Assembly: GCA_019828595.1 (NCBI GenBank)
Contig: JAHQRK010000013.1
Span: 124,001 to 188,000, forward strand
DNA length: 64,000 bases
Direction: 5' to 3'
Origin: Aphanomyces cochlioides
Taxonomy: Eukaryota; Oomycota; Saprolegniomycetes; Saprolegniales; Verrucalvaceae
The notes beneath the pieces were generated by a model. It was not told the DNA's origin. It did not search any database and saw only the letters and a program-made list of their open reading frames with translations. Every line of letters begins with the position of its first letter. The stretch's first letter is position 1. Below are positions 20,798 to 32,394 of the stretch, piece after piece. Both the position numbers and the translations under genes were made by a program.

Positions 20798-21065
20798 TGT
20801 AGGGTAGTTGGTAAGGTCAGAGGAAGATGAGAAGTGAGTTGGTTTAGCCAGCTTAGAGTTAAATCTATAAACTAAACAATACGGTATAGTTTTCGGTATA
20901 CACTCGGCACAGCCACGGAATAATCTTCTGAGGGCCGTACACTCCCTGAGAACACACGTGCCTCTGGCCAATCTCAACTTAGTCAGACGGTGTCGTCAGC
21001 GTTGGACACGCTTGACTCGACACCCGTCTTGCCAGGCGACAACTATTAACCATTACTTTATTACA
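20798..21065 (-). repeat. Gypsy 5' LTR
   Basis: 268 bp, nearly identical to 14998-15266. The primer-binding region lies immediately inside it on the element strand. Confidence 0.93.
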
Positions 21066-21070
21066 AAAGC

Positions 21071-22642
21071 TCGATTAAGCGAGGGATCCCGACGGCAAGG
21101 TGTCTCGAAACAACCGCACATTAGATATATCGAGCTTGTGGTGAGCTATCGAGTACAAGAGAGAAGGAATCCACAACGCACGCAGTTATTGTCGCGGGAG
21201 GACGAAAGTAACACTGGTTTTGGCTGGGAACATTGTCCTTGCCCTCGGATGTTGCGTTCACCATGGTGTGCCCCCGACATGCACATCTTGAGCTCGGGAA
21301 GGCGTAGACAGAGTCTGGTTGCAACAACGAGTCAATTGTCGTCGCAGATGTGTCCGACATGGCAACGGTCGTGTCTACAAAGTGCACCAAGTTGGTCTGG
21401 TTACTTCAAAAGTTAGCACTCGTATTGACTCACTGTTGAGAGGGACGCAATGAATGCTTGACCTCACTTGGACTGCCGTCGAGGTGGACGACAGGCTCGC
21501 GGCGATTTAAGGACAATGCAGTTCGATTCGATGCTTCCATGAAGCAAAGACATACACTACTGTACTAACAGTGTAAATACACCATTTGCCGGTTTAGTTT
21601 ACACTGTAACTTGCGATTTCCGGCCAAATTTGCGGATTTCGAGTGATTTATTAATAGCACACCACTCAAGAATCGACCCTTTAATCTTTTTGGTCGAATT
21701 GATGATAATTAAGATGCTGCAAGACTCGAATGGGACTCTGGCAGAGTCACTCTGCAATGCACCAACATGATCATATGAACGCCGTTTACCACTGCTTGTA
21801 TGTTCACTTCATGTGCATTCTATTGTTTGGCGACATCCACTCGCGTCGTAGGCTAGGGGAGAGTTGTGTGCTGTAGACCAACTTGGCGACGCTCTGGTTG
21901 GGATTCTTATGGAACTGGAGGGTGTTTCCAAAAGCTGTTGGATGCGACTTGGCTATGTATCAAGCATTCATGTTGTCGACACTTCTATTCATTACCGCTT
22001 TTCTTTGTGCCCCAAAATTGAGACAGATTTGATTGGCTGAAAACAAACCCAAAATTCCTCAGTTTCCTGCGCGCAATCTGCGGTTTCAGAGCAGATCGAA
22101 AGCCACACATTACAGGACGAAATTCACTTATTGTGTCAACAAATTGATTGTGACCTGTAGCGTGTGGTATTTCTATCAACATTAAGGTGATGCAAACGCA
22201 GAAACACAAAGAACGAGTCGTCTATCGTTCTTTGTGTTTCTGCTTTGTAGTCCAGTTGTGACGTGAACTCGGGGATTAAGTACAATGTTTCAATGTGGTA
22301 GCATTATCAGCGTTTAGTTTAAATGATTCCGAGCCTTCTTCTAAATGATGGACATCGCTGTTCTCATCGAAATGTGTTGGTTTTTCTCCAAGTTGATGTC
22401 AAAAGATTGATTACGAGAATTGATTGAATAAAATAGATATAATTTTATCCAGTAAGGTCGTGCGCGATGTCCATCCAGCAAATTCCAATCAATACAATAT
22501 ACTACATACTACACCATTTGCCGGTTTACATGTTAGTTCGTTTAACGTGCGATATATTTAGAGGTATTGGGGGGGTCGCGAAATTATCACGAAATTCCTT
22601 CCAATATACATAGATTATTTTTCAGGAGTTAGGCCAGATGAC
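21071..22642. other. Region right of Gypsy, no recognised gene
   Basis: Short frames only. The word ACACCATTTGCCGGTTTA occurs twice in the same orientation (about 21578 and 22510), a dispersed repeat of unknown type. A perfect 19-bp inverted repeat is listed separately. Confidence 0.35.
22198..22243. repeat. Perfect 19-bp inverted repeat with 8-nt loop
   Basis: The arms are GCAGAAACACAAAGAACGA (22198-22216) and its exact reverse complement (22225-22243), separated by GTCGTCTA. The RNA would form a strong hairpin from either strand. No flanking duplication or coding frame explains it. Confidence 0.85.
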
Positions 22643-22902
22643 TTGGCATTCAGCGATTTGCATCATTGTTGTCTCAAGCCTCTCGAGTCCTGCCAGGCCC
22701 GACATATCCCAGGACCTTCCCAGGGGACCTCAGCTAGAGTGAAGTCTTGTTCTTGTTTGCTATGCGCGAAGCCTGAAGATCATGCCCGCCTTGCCAAGAG
22801 CCGACTTCTTGTTCTCGCCATCCAAGCACCAAGCCGTCGCTCGATTTTCTCGACTGTCATGCACCAAGTCGCACTGGCAAGAGCCAAGAACGCTCCACAG
22901 CT

Positions 22903-22988
22903 CTCAAGCGTTGGTTGATTAGATTGTACAGAGAGATGCACGTCCTTGGCGGCTTCCAATCGTCCATTCTAGTTAACCAACGCTTGAG
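22903..22988. repeat. 21-bp inverted repeat with 44-nt loop
   Basis: Arms 22903-22923 (CTCAAGCGTTGGTTGATTAGA) and 22968-22988 match with two differences as reverse complements. They lie beside a plus-strand frame (22643-22918) that I do not recognise. Confidence 0.6.
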
Positions 22989-23260
22989 TTGACTACGAAT
23001 AGTGATTTCAAACTCATGGTTTATTCTCAAATAATGATCAGCCTGTGTAGATCCTCATGAACAAACATGACAGCATTCTGCTGATGGAAACTGAGTTCGA
23101 ATCATCGCACGCTAGCAAGTGAATTGTACTTTATGAGCTTGTCAAATGCATTTCGTGACGTTTGCCAGAATGTCGTGTTTGAGTTCATCACCGAAGTGAA
23201 CTGATACAAGTACGAGAAGATATACACTATCATTATAACTCACACAATAGAATTTCTACC

Positions 23261-25468
23261 TTACTGCTCAAGGCTTCGCTTGATGAGGTCATACAAGGTT
23301 AGCTTCATATCATTGAATCGGCGCTTCGAGCTCGAGTCACTCGATGGAAATAAAGATTCTACTAATGCAGAGAAGCGCAAGTGGAAATGGAGTGACCTTT
23401 CAGAAATCGAGAGCCTTGACACATGACTGTTGGGCAATGTTGATTTTTCCATCAACTTCGCCATAACAAACTTGAGCTTAGAAAAATTCACTCGATCGCG
23501 ACCTTGGGCAATTTGTTTTGTAGACAGCAATCGAACTGGGGGACAGCTAGTAGATGGCACACCACACCACCAAGCATTCCAAACATCGAATATTCTCCCG
23601 GTTGGGCACGACTAAGTCCTCTGCATGGCCGTACTTTGTTGGCTCCACGACTCAAACGTTGTGACGCCATTACAGTCCTCAGAGATTTGGCTCGTAGATG
23701 ATGTTAATTGAATTGTTCGACAGAGCCGCACGAACTTGGTCAAGGAGTTGTCTAATACTGTCACTTAGAGTGGTGGTGGATTGTTCAAAGGGAATAGACG
23801 TGTGCTGCAGCTGCTGGATAACATTTTTGCAAATTTTGTCTGGGAGATCAACGAGCTGTTGGTGGATGTCATGAACAGCTTTTTCAATCGAGTCCTATCT
23901 GGAGGAGAGAACGACATGTGGAGGAACCCCCGACGCTCGCATATTTGTTTTCGTGTTCACCAAATGCCCAGTCTCAACGAATTCAGGCAATTCATTCAAA
24001 ATTCCACGTCTCCATAGTGGTGAAAGAAAGAGGATGTGTTTCTTTGGCAAGTTTGACTCAAGCCACTCGCGATGGTAGGTCAAAGAGGCAAGCAAAAATG
24101 GTACAATACAGCGAAAGCTAGAAGGACAAAATGAAGCAAACCCAGGCAAAATCTCCTCAAATATATGATACTCAGAGCTTTTATGGTCGAAGTGTGGCGG
24201 TAAGCTGGCAAACTCTGAACCATGGACATTGAGACCTAGTTAACGTTAGATTATAGTATATAGTCGATTACCTGTGGCTGCACGCCCTACAAACTGGTCA
24301 CCACCGTCACCAGCAAAGATATAGCATCCTTGCACACTTCCAAGCGTCCAACCCGCTCGTAGCCAGACATTAACTGCAGGTGGCCCTCTTGGTGTATTTG
24401 AGATCTCACTAGCGACCCCTTTTCTAAACGAATGGGTTCCAATGTCTTCGATTGGCAAACCCAGCAGTTCAAATTGTTGCCGATTCTCGGCACACGTTTT
24501 TGACAGCCAGGAGGAGAATCTGTCCTAACATTTTGATCAAACACTAAGCGACTGGTGTTCTCCAGCCGAACGCCACGAGTAAACACGAGGATAGCCAAAC
24601 TATGACGCTAATTAATGAATGAATAGCTAAGAGAAAACTACCTTAAAATGGGACAAATAGAGGGCTGAAACACATTCGCATATACATGGCGAGGGACATT
24701 GTTTACCCCTTCTTGATTGTTTTTTGTGAATGCAAAGCGCACAAGTGCATCACCTAAGCAATCTAGACTAAACCTGATTGTTTAGACGAACCTTCCCAAG
24801 TCATATGATCATATCGAATTGATCCTACTGACGCTGATCGAGCCATCAAGTTCCAGCAAAAAATCAAGAAGGGGTGAACAATAGTTGCCAGAGAGTAATC
24901 TTTTTGGTATTGCATGGCAATTCGTGCCAGAAACTGGAAACCTAGATTCATTTGACTGTCAATTCTCACTAATGCTTACGATATTGATTGACCTTGAGTT
25001 GTAATTGGTCTTTTCCCCTCATTTACATTCATCTCGCCAGAGTCTTTCAACTGAGCAACCTTTCTTTTATAGCCACAGGTATAGTCTAAGTATTTTGACA
25101 TCGTTTTAATCTATTGCAATACCTGCCAGTAGTCGATTGAGCTTTCCTGGTACGTCTACGCCCGTTTCTCGGTGCAAATACTTAATCGCGCTCTTGTAAG
25201 CATTGACGGATGAGTAAGACTTAAACACTGGACGTTCTCCGTCTGTGGAATTGGGTGTTTTGCGGCATTCTACATCAAGAAACTTGATGCACAAACCAGC
25301 ATCAAGAGGTAAAGCAATTTGACCACCAGCGACTGCAGACGGTCGCTCTGTAGAGAGCCATGCTGCAAAGCGCTGGATGGTTCGTTCATATTGATAGCGC
25401 GTCTTGTCACCATATTTTAATCGGAGGATTTCACTTCCCGTTGATTCGATTGAGTTTGCCTCGTTCAT
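23261..25468 (-). pseudogene. Crypton tyrosine recombinase, degraded copy
   Basis: The first part (25106-25468, start MNEANSIEST) has TRYQYERTIQRFAAWL and LPLDAGLC. The catalytic part lies in 24246-24598: HSFRKGVASEI and WLRAGWTLGSVQGCYIF, with the nucleophile Tyr preserved. The tail (23895-24149 and 23261-23560) matches the C-terminal domain of the copy at 2479 (PPHVVLSSR against PPHVALISR). Conserved blocks lie in several frames with stops, beyond what short introns explain. It is related to, but clearly diverged from, the copies at 2479 and 56066. Confidence 0.8.
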
Positions 25469-25672
25469 TTGGGAAAATCGATGGATATAAGCCACAAGCC
25501 ATGATGTTTGATTATTTAAACGGATGTACGGATGATGAGTTTCGTGAAACACAGATATCTCGAGATATAAACTCGCAATAGATATATCAAGTTAAATTAT
25601 ACCTCACAAATCGATTCACGAAATTTCGTGTTTCGTGATCCCTGTCTATATCCGTCAAAATACTTCGCAAAC

Positions 25673-25865
25673 CATATATATTTCGTACCATTTGCAATAT
25701 ATTTCGTATGACTTGCAATATATTTCGTATGACTTGCATTTAATTTCGTGGCCCGCAACGAAACTCGATTTATATTTCGCATGACTTGCATTATATTTCA
25801 TTCCTCTTGCATTTAATTTCGTATTTTTTGGCTTTTATTTCGTGTAACGTGCATTAAATTCGCAG
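25673..25865. repeat. 21-bp minisatellite (TATATTTCGTATGACTTGCA type)
   Basis: About nine degenerate copies of a 20-21 bp unit with core ATTTCGTATGACTTGCA. The array sits between two divergently oriented Cryptons (starts 25468 minus, 26129 plus). Related TTTCGTG words occur upstream of the Crypton at 4699. Confidence 0.75.
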
Positions 25866-26128
25866 AAAAGAGAAAAAGTACATAGAAAAATAAACAATAA
25901 ATTGTTATCGACATCATAAGAAATTGATGGGACACTTCAATCGCCATATAAGTCAATGCGAGCATCAAGCAAACTCAGCAGAGTTCATATAGTCAAGCCA
26001 ACACTGCAACACATGAGAAACTTCATATCTCAATAGGACATTGAATATATTTTTCATTACTACGAAGTTAAATGCACGTAATAGGAAATATAAGCTAAAA
26101 AATATGAAATTAAAATGCATGTTACGCT

Positions 26129-27380
26129 ATGAGCCGACCACTCGCCCCAAAGCCGCCAGTGCCTCCAAAAGAAACGATTCTTGCGTCGATCTTGAACAGC
26201 TCAACCCATCGACAATATATAACCTACCAAACGCAATTTGAAAACTTCTATGTGAAGCAGAAAGATGGACTACGTGGTGATGCAGCAACTCCAGACGACA
26301 GCACTGATTTCCTTCACTTTTTCTATGAGACTGGCCGAAAGTCTAGGACTGTCGATGCTGCAAAGAATGCTTTAGTCTCCTATTTCAAGCAGCGGCGGAT
26401 AACACCAAACCCAGCACAAGACTTGATCACAAAGCAGTACGTGGTTGGTCTTCAGAAATACTCTAGTACAGCAGACGCAACGCTTTTGACGACAAAAAAA
26501 GGCTCACCCACTTACTGTCTTCGAAATGTCAACTATCATTAATTCCTTTGCCAAAATGGATCCATACGTTGGTGCCGTGTGCAGACTTCTCTTCTTTGGC
26601 TGTTATCTTGGTTGCTTCAGGATTAGCAAGATGCTCGCGTTGGAATGGAGTAATGTCTGTCATGGAAAGATGAGTCGGGTGACTATCTATCCGTCCGTTT
26701 ACGCTGGTACAAGAAGGCCAGCGTTGAGAAGGAATGTCAAGCGTACCTATTACTGTCACTCTGCACAGCATGCGTCGTGGTGGTTGTTTCTTTCGAGTTT
26801 TTGAGTCTTCGCAGCGTCGGTTTGACTTTAAAGAGCTTATGGCGTTGTGTAGATGGTCAGATGCAAAAACATGCTGCGAGTATTTGATTACACAAAGCAT
26901 CGTGAATGATATAGATCCACGAAATTTAATTCGATTGGGATCAAAACAAAAGAGCAGAGTCTCGGTTCAGTCTGGTTTGTCCAGTGAGCACGTCGATGCT
27001 ATCGTGAATGCAATAGTTGAGCGTTTGAAAGCCTCAGGTTGCAGTATTACTAATGTAACAGCGTCGATTTGCCAACCAAAAGGCAAAAAACAATTGACAG
27101 CTACGTGTCGATCAAAATGATACCGCCGGCACACTCGGCAAGGGAAGCATGGGATCAGTGGTTTACCCCAGATGCCAAATCAGGTTTATACTGTGCACTC
27201 AAAGGCTTTACGAAGCAAATGATTAAAGTTGATCGAAAGAAGTATTCAGAAAGACAAACTCTGGCTTTGGCATTTGAAAAATATCAAGACTACGCCTGAT
27301 TTGAGCTTGCCTATACTGGTTTTACATCAACTTATGCAAAGGTGTTGCGTGAAGTTCGAAAGAGAAAGCGAGAGAATATT
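26129..27380 (+). pseudogene. Crypton of a second lineage with GCR1_C-like DNA-binding tail
   Basis: The N-terminal part (26129-26530) reads SSTHRQYITYQTQFENFY and has the helical core-binding pattern. The catalytic part continues in other frames with GCYLGCFRISKMLALEW, then HSMRRGGCFFRVFESSQRR (HxxR) and LCRWSDAKTCCEYLI (Tyr). The tail (27069-27370) has AREAWDQWFTPDAKSGLYC and ALAFEKYQDYA, which fits the GCR1_C-type domain at the end of many Cryptons. There are a frameshift near 26660, a likely deletion before 26760, a frameshift near 27090 and an in-frame TGA at 27297. It has low similarity to the other four copies, so it is a separate lineage. A MITE follows directly. Confidence 0.72.
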
Positions 27381-27381
27381 A

Positions 27382-27794
27382 TTGATTTGATACAAATTTT
27401 GGGTGGGTGCTCAATCGAATCACGCCGGCAAATCGATCCACCAATCGCGCCGATTGGCTGAAACTTTCAGAAATGATTTTGATTGGCTGTTCGATTGAGA
27501 ATATAGTGTTTGGTCGTTCTTGCCATAAACGATTGCCAACTGTCGACCCTAAATTCCGAGGAAGAAGTAACCGTACAAACAGTGCATGGCGGTGTTCGTG
27601 CTGGCGTGTTGCGATATGGCTGACTCGATGGCGCTCATGTGTCGACAACTCGAAATCAAATGAAGAAATATCATCAATTCATTGGACAATTTTACACAGT
27701 GCACAAATACTGTAGCCAATAGGATCGGTTTTGGATCGATTGTGCTGGCTGTCATAAACCATGCCAAAATCCGAAATTTCACTCGAAAGCACAA
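27382..27794. mobile_element. 413-bp MITE with TA target duplication (copy 1)
   Basis: The left end TTGATTTGATACAAATTTTG and the right end read inwards TTGTGCTTTCGAGTGAAATT are related inverted repeats, flanked by TA on both sides. TA duplication points to Tc1/mariner mobilisation. The internal sequence is GATTGG-rich and non-coding. A near-identical copy lies at 54798-55214. It inserted at the end of the Crypton at 26129-27380. Confidence 0.78.
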
Positions 27795-28187
27795 TACTTT
27801 GTAATTCATTTCAAATACATGTTTTCTTTTGAGCACTGTCTTTCGTTCATCTGCTATCTCTATGCATTTATAAAGCCAATGCTGCCATACACTTGTCAGG
27901 CTGCAATCACCGTAATATGGGCCTTCATATCAATTTGACGACTCTCAACATATTTCATCGCTTGAACTACTTCAAAAGAGTTAATAATTTCTCAGACTCG
28001 TCGTTCCATATACTTACATGATGTTTGTTGTGCTGGGCTAGCGCCGATGTGACACAAAATCAAGCTGTTGGACGGGGGAGAGGAATGTTGCAGGCGAAAA
28101 TCACACTATACCAAAGGTGATCGATTGAATTGAGGGAACCTATTCGAATGAAATATAAGTCGAATGCATAACGAAAGCATGAGAGTA

Positions 28188-28568
28188 GAGTAATTTCGCA
28201 AACTAGAAATATCTTGTGAAAATTTACCAGAAACTCAAAAGAAAATTTACTGTGGACTTCAATTTCGCAATCGCAATGTTTCTCGTGACCATCAAATTTG
28301 GTTGCATTTTCCTGAAGATGGCTGAGCTATGAGCAGCAAACCCTTTAGAATCCATGATTTGCTTTATATTATCGACAATTGATGTCACAATTATCATCGA
28401 GTTATGATATTCCTGTTTTTCACAAGCGATGACTGAGAGTCGTTTTCTTCGCACAAGGAAAATATTTTCCTTGTCAGTTTTTCACACAGTAAATTAAATT
28501 TCCTGTGACAATCATTACTCACATCACAAGTAAATTTCACAAGAAAATTTATGATAGCGAAATTACTC
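28188..28568. mobile_element. 381-bp MITE with TA target duplication
   Basis: The ends GAGTAATTTCGC match as inverted repeats with weaker extension to about 45 bp, and TA flanks both sides (28186-28187, 28569-28570). A perfect 22-nt palindrome, ACAAGGAAAATATTTTCCTT plus GT, lies at 28453-28474. No coding capacity. Confidence 0.7.
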
Positions 28569-29911
28569 TAGTACGTTGTTGGACATAGCTTTGGGAGTTC
28601 AGTCTTGGGAAACGCCCGAGGTAGTATTCGAGTGATTGATCTCACTATGCGCATTCGTGACTTCAATCATATTCTTCGACATACTTGTTTGTTGCATCGG
28701 TGCGTACACATAGATTTGCCATCTTAATCATTATGCCACGGCTTGTGACGCACAGGCAAGGACTAGGTTGCATGATATCCACGGGCAGAGCAAGTTCACA
28801 AGCGACCTCCGACGCCAAACTCGAACTGTCTGGACACAGGAACAATGTGATAGTTTCCGCCAATCAGAATATTGTCGGATGAATTTGTCGTATCGCTGAT
28901 ATTAGCTTGACATAATGAAAAGGACCATGCAAATCATTTCTAATTTCATTTTGATTCAACCACAATTGGAATTGTTTTCCGACGCAACAGATCTACTTTT
29001 TCTGGCCCATGTTGTTCCTTTACTCGATTTTTCCTCATGGCAATTATATAGTACCTTGAGATATAAAGCATACAGCTGGGTGCTTTCTCTCGTTCCACGA
29101 CATTATACTTCACTTAGCTGCTGCAGGAAAATGAGCTCTCGATTTCACCGGATCACACTCGGTCCTAATACTACAAGTAAGATACAATGTATTCATTTAG
29201 TCCAATATATATTTTCCATTTCTGCAATATGAAATTGGATTCGATTTTATTCTTAATTTCCTCATATTTCTATCCAATTATGTTTCGGCATGAAGAAGAG
29301 CTGAATGTACGTTGTGTGATAGGCGAGTATACAGATCTTAGTTTGACATGCCTGAATTCTTTGGCGCATTGTTTCGAGCGAGGCAAGCGAACTCTACTTT
29401 TGGGATTGTGTTGACCAAAGACGAGACCCCCTGGTCTCTAAAGCTGATTACCTCTGGATGTTTGATGACAAGTTATACTTCCACATGTTATTTTGTAAGC
29501 CTTAATATTTCTTGTAAGGTATGAATTCATACAGGTAGTTGCACTATTTGGTGGAGCCGGTCTATTTGGTACTATACAATACATGTATTTTGTCTCCAGA
29601 AAAAACTGGAGTCTTGCAAAGAAAATATTGACGCATGCAAAAATGGCGCAATACATACTTCAAATGAAATGAAATTGGATGTTTCGAACATGTTTTTCGA
29701 ACATTTGAAACATTTGAAATTACACTATTTAAGGTTGATAATCGAGGGCAATTTTTGATAATACTTGCGTAAAACTTAAACAGTGTATGGGTCATTAAAA
29801 CATTTTCGAAACATCTCAAAATTCCAGTTTTGGACACAAACGACAATATAAGAAATGCAGGTTTTTGTACAGAACTCTTGCGAACTGTATCTGTAATGAG
29901 AGGGCAGATAT
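28569..29911. other. Unassigned region left of Copia
   Basis: The minus frame 28663-28863 (LFLCPDSSSLASEVACELAL) and the plus frame 29280-29414 (EEELNVRCVIGEYTDLSL) look coding-like but short and unidentified. The remainder is AT-rich with no supported feature. Confidence 0.3.
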
Positions 29912-30230
29912 CTGTTAATCAACAGCGGCGAGGAAGGAGCAGAACACAGAGGCGAAGTGGCTCAACCGGGGTAGATTGAAAAGTGAACTTGTATACAACC
30001 CACATAATATCATAGCCAATTAGTGGTGGCAACCGTCTTTACGGTTGCCTCCTTACAACCATGCATTCATTTAATACATAGAGTAAGTTAAAGCTGGCCA
30101 ACGACACGCATCATCTCTATGATGTGTGCCCTCTTGCCAGTAGAATTGAGCCGAGGGTTGTGCTAGACGATCCTCAGCCGGTTATCCATAAGCCATGGGC
30201 TCTTTATACGATCATCTATGTTAACTAACA
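29912..30230 (-). repeat. Copia 3' LTR
   Basis: 319 bp, TGTTAATC ... ACTAACA. It is adjacent to a purine-rich tract (AATAGGGAAGGCTG on the element strand) at 30231-30250. Confidence 0.82.
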
Positions 30231-30370
30231 TGGACAGCCTTCCCTATTAAGTTTCGTTATACCTAGGGCTAAGCCCTATGGCTTATGCACATTGAGGTCT
30301 CTAATTTCCATTTTAAATCTTAGATAAGCAAACAGTTGCTTAGCTAGAGGTTTTGTTAGGATAACAGCAA

Positions 30371-30613
30371 TCATTTCTTTTTTATCTTAAATATTGTCCT
30401 ACAAAATTTATGATCTATTTTCTTTTCGTCAAATAGACCTCTAGTAAATAGATGTCTGATTTCAACATGCTGAGTGCCTTTGTGGTTTCCTGGGTTATTA
30501 ACAAAGTTGATAGCGGCTTTTCTATCACACCATACACTAATGGGGCGTTTTAATGTCATTCCCATTTCAGTTAGTAGGGCATAAATCCATTCACATTCTT
30601 TACAGCCCTCACT
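30371..30613 (-). pseudogene. Copia RNase H end
   Basis: Minus frame SEGCKECEWIYALLTEMG, ISVWCDRKAAINFVNNPG, HVEIRHLFTRGLFDEKKI. This is the C-terminal part of Copia RNase H. The frame is cut at 30614 by the Tc1 insertion and continues on its far side at 32395. Confidence 0.87.
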
Positions 30614-30819
30614 TACAGTGTGTCCGGATATTATAGACGCAGCCAGTTGTCTTAGCTTTGAGTTTGAATTACATCGTGCTAGTTGGACTCACGGCAACAT
30701 AACTAAGTCTATGAGCTGTGTGCTTTAGCGATTTGCGAAAGGTTAACGTGGTTCCTTGATGAGGATATTTATCATAGACAAGTAAGTCCAGAAACAATAG
30801 ACGCTTCATTTTATTCGAA

Positions 30820-31865
30820 TTATGGGTTGTTTGCAGAGCCTGCTCGAATGACTACTTCTGCCATTCGAGTTGGCATGTCATTAACCAATGACTCCAAGTA
30901 AGGCAATCTTATTTGATCCCATGATTTGATCATTTGGCCCTCCAATTGCTCTTTGGTTGCAAATTGGCGACCATTCTTGTTGACATCCCGGGCCAAAACG
31001 CCCCACACAATTTCAATCACGTTCATATCCGGGCTTTTGGAGGGAAAAACAATTGGCGTTCGCCAAGAACTCATGCAATCGCTCGAGACGAGTGAATACT
31101 CGCGTTGTCATGTTGAAAAACAGGCTCATTTATGCCATGTTTCTCTTCGAGCTCCCGCAAAATCAGATAATTCGATAGCGTCTTGCGGTACTTCAAGGAA
31201 TCTTGTTTTCCTTCCAGAATCGTCAGCTTTGATTTGCCTTGGCTGCATATTGCAGCCCACACCATGATGGAACCACCACCAACTCGATTCGTATAGGTTT
31301 GAGGCTCCCGACGAATGTCATGCCAGTAGTATTGGCAACCATCGGGGCCGTTCAAATTGAACTTTTTTCGTCTGAAAAGACAACACGGAGCCAGAAGTTG
31401 GGCTTGTTGAAGTATTGCTTTGCAAAGCGCAAACGGGCGAATTATGTCGCTTCTTCAAATATGGCGAAGGCTTTCGCTTTAAGTACTTAGCAAACTTGGA
31501 CGCACGGAGTACACTATGAATACAGGACTTATGAACAATAAAGCCAAGAGACTTCTCAATCTCACGGCATGATTGTTGCTTAATACATGCCAATCGAATG
31601 ATTCGCCTCAAGTGGCATTCTTTAGAATTACCTTTCTACCAACCTTCTTCCGAGCCCTCGGGTGCTTGGCGTTCATGAGAACTGTTCGCACAGCTTTTTC
31701 ACTCCGTCCTATGATCTTTGCAATGTTTCGATTGCTTCTCCCAGCTTCATGTAAGCCTAAAACTTTGCCGACCTCAAGATCGGTCAGTTTTTTGCCTTTT
31801 GGCATTGAGCGGATTCGAGAATGACTGATATGAGTGTGTCTCTGCTTAGTGCTTGAAATAGACAT
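30820..31865 (-). pseudogene. Tc1-like transposase, frameshifted
   Basis: The N-terminal helix-turn-helix (LTDLEVGKVLGLHEAGRSNR, IAKIIGRSEKAVRTVL) is followed by the DDE domain. The first Asp is in VVFSDEK, then GPDGCQYYWHDIRREP and GGGSIMVWAAI, the second Asp in FQHDNASIHSS, and the last acidic residue in SPDMNVIEIVWG. Lesions are a frameshift near 31610, loss of one A in the A-run just after the first catalytic Asp (near 31370), and a frameshift near 31073. All catalytic residues remain visible. Confidence 0.88.
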
Positions 31866-32062
31866 TTCATTGGTCTATTTATGATAGTAATTCTGTATTT
31901 TGACCTATAATGCGCAGTATATTCGTTATGCGTCTATAGTTTCTGGACAACTTTATTCTTCCGATATAGACTTCTGCATTCATGTGATAACAATCGCTAA
32001 TCAACTAGCAGGACTACTCTTGGCTTCACATTTCTTGGACCGTGGCTAAAGTTCACGCGTTA

Positions 32063-32328
32063 TTGTGCTTTTGTTCTGAAATTGTGAAAGGCAAGGCAAA
32101 GCGGTCGGGCAAAAAGTCGGGCAAAAGTCGGAACACCAATCAGAGACGAGTATTTCTGATGACGAAATCACGGTTTTCGAATCGGGTAGCCAATGAGATT
32201 GAATCTCTGCCCGCATCTTCAGCCAGAATGACGATGTGTGCTCATTCATTGGCTGAAAATTTTCGTTTTTTCCGGAACAAGCAGTTTGGCTTTTCCTTCA
32301 AAACTGCCAAGTTTTGACAAAAAGACAA
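32063..32328. mobile_element. 266-bp MITE nested in the Tc1 terminus
   Basis: The ends TTGTGCTTTTGTTCTG and, read inwards, TTGTCTTTTTGTCAAA are flanked by TA (32061-32062, 32329-32330). The same end types occur in the MITEs at 27382, 54798 and 59914. The insertion explains the extra length of the right arm of the Tc1 element. Confidence 0.6.
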
Positions 32329-32394
32329 TATATCGAGCTCTGACTCCTCATGGAGTCCAAATCATGGTTGCGTCTAAAATCTCCGGACACACTG

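Larger units (their letters stand above)
14998..21065 (-). mobile_element. Ty3/Gypsy LTR retrotransposon (chromovirus type), full length
   Basis: The element is 6068 bp, bounded by LTRs at 14998-15266 and 20798-21065 and by a perfect 5-bp duplication AAAGC (14993-14997, 21066-21070). Read on minus, the order is 5' LTR, primer-binding region directly after it (TGGTAGCACTTG), a small upstream ORF, gag-protease, reverse transcriptase, RNase H, integrase, chromodomain, polypurine tract (AACGGGGGGAGAA at 15267-15279), 3' LTR. That order defines Ty3/Gypsy. The LTRs differ by four substitutions and one indel (about 98% identity), so it is young, yet it carries several coding lesions and probably needs help from another copy. 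Confidence 0.95.
30616..32394 (-). mobile_element. Tc1-like transposon with IR/DR-type termini
   Basis: The outer ends are inverted repeats (CAGTGTGTCCGG then TAGACGCA; 30616 and 32394). A second, inner pair (TCCAGAAAC-ATAGACGC type) lies at 30784-30805 and 31931-31955, close to the transposase. Arms of about 190 bp on the left and about 195 bp on the right, after subtracting a nested MITE (32063-32328), are therefore symmetrical. Such paired direct repeats inside each inverted terminus are known from IR/DR Tc1 elements. The TA target is intact on the left and has one substitution on the right. Confidence 0.8.

Noticed and set aside
25673..25865. CRISPR-like array
   Set aside because: The units are contiguous, degenerate and without spacers, and the genome is eukaryotic.
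30241..30370. Further Copia coding sequence next to the 3' LTR
   Set aside because: No continuous frame after the RNase H stop; this is the untranslated end with the polypurine tract.
31954..31955. Right end of the Tc1 element at the inner repeat
   Set aside because: The Copia frame only rejoins at 32394/30616, and the outer ends share CAGTGTGTCCGG, so the inner repeats are internal.
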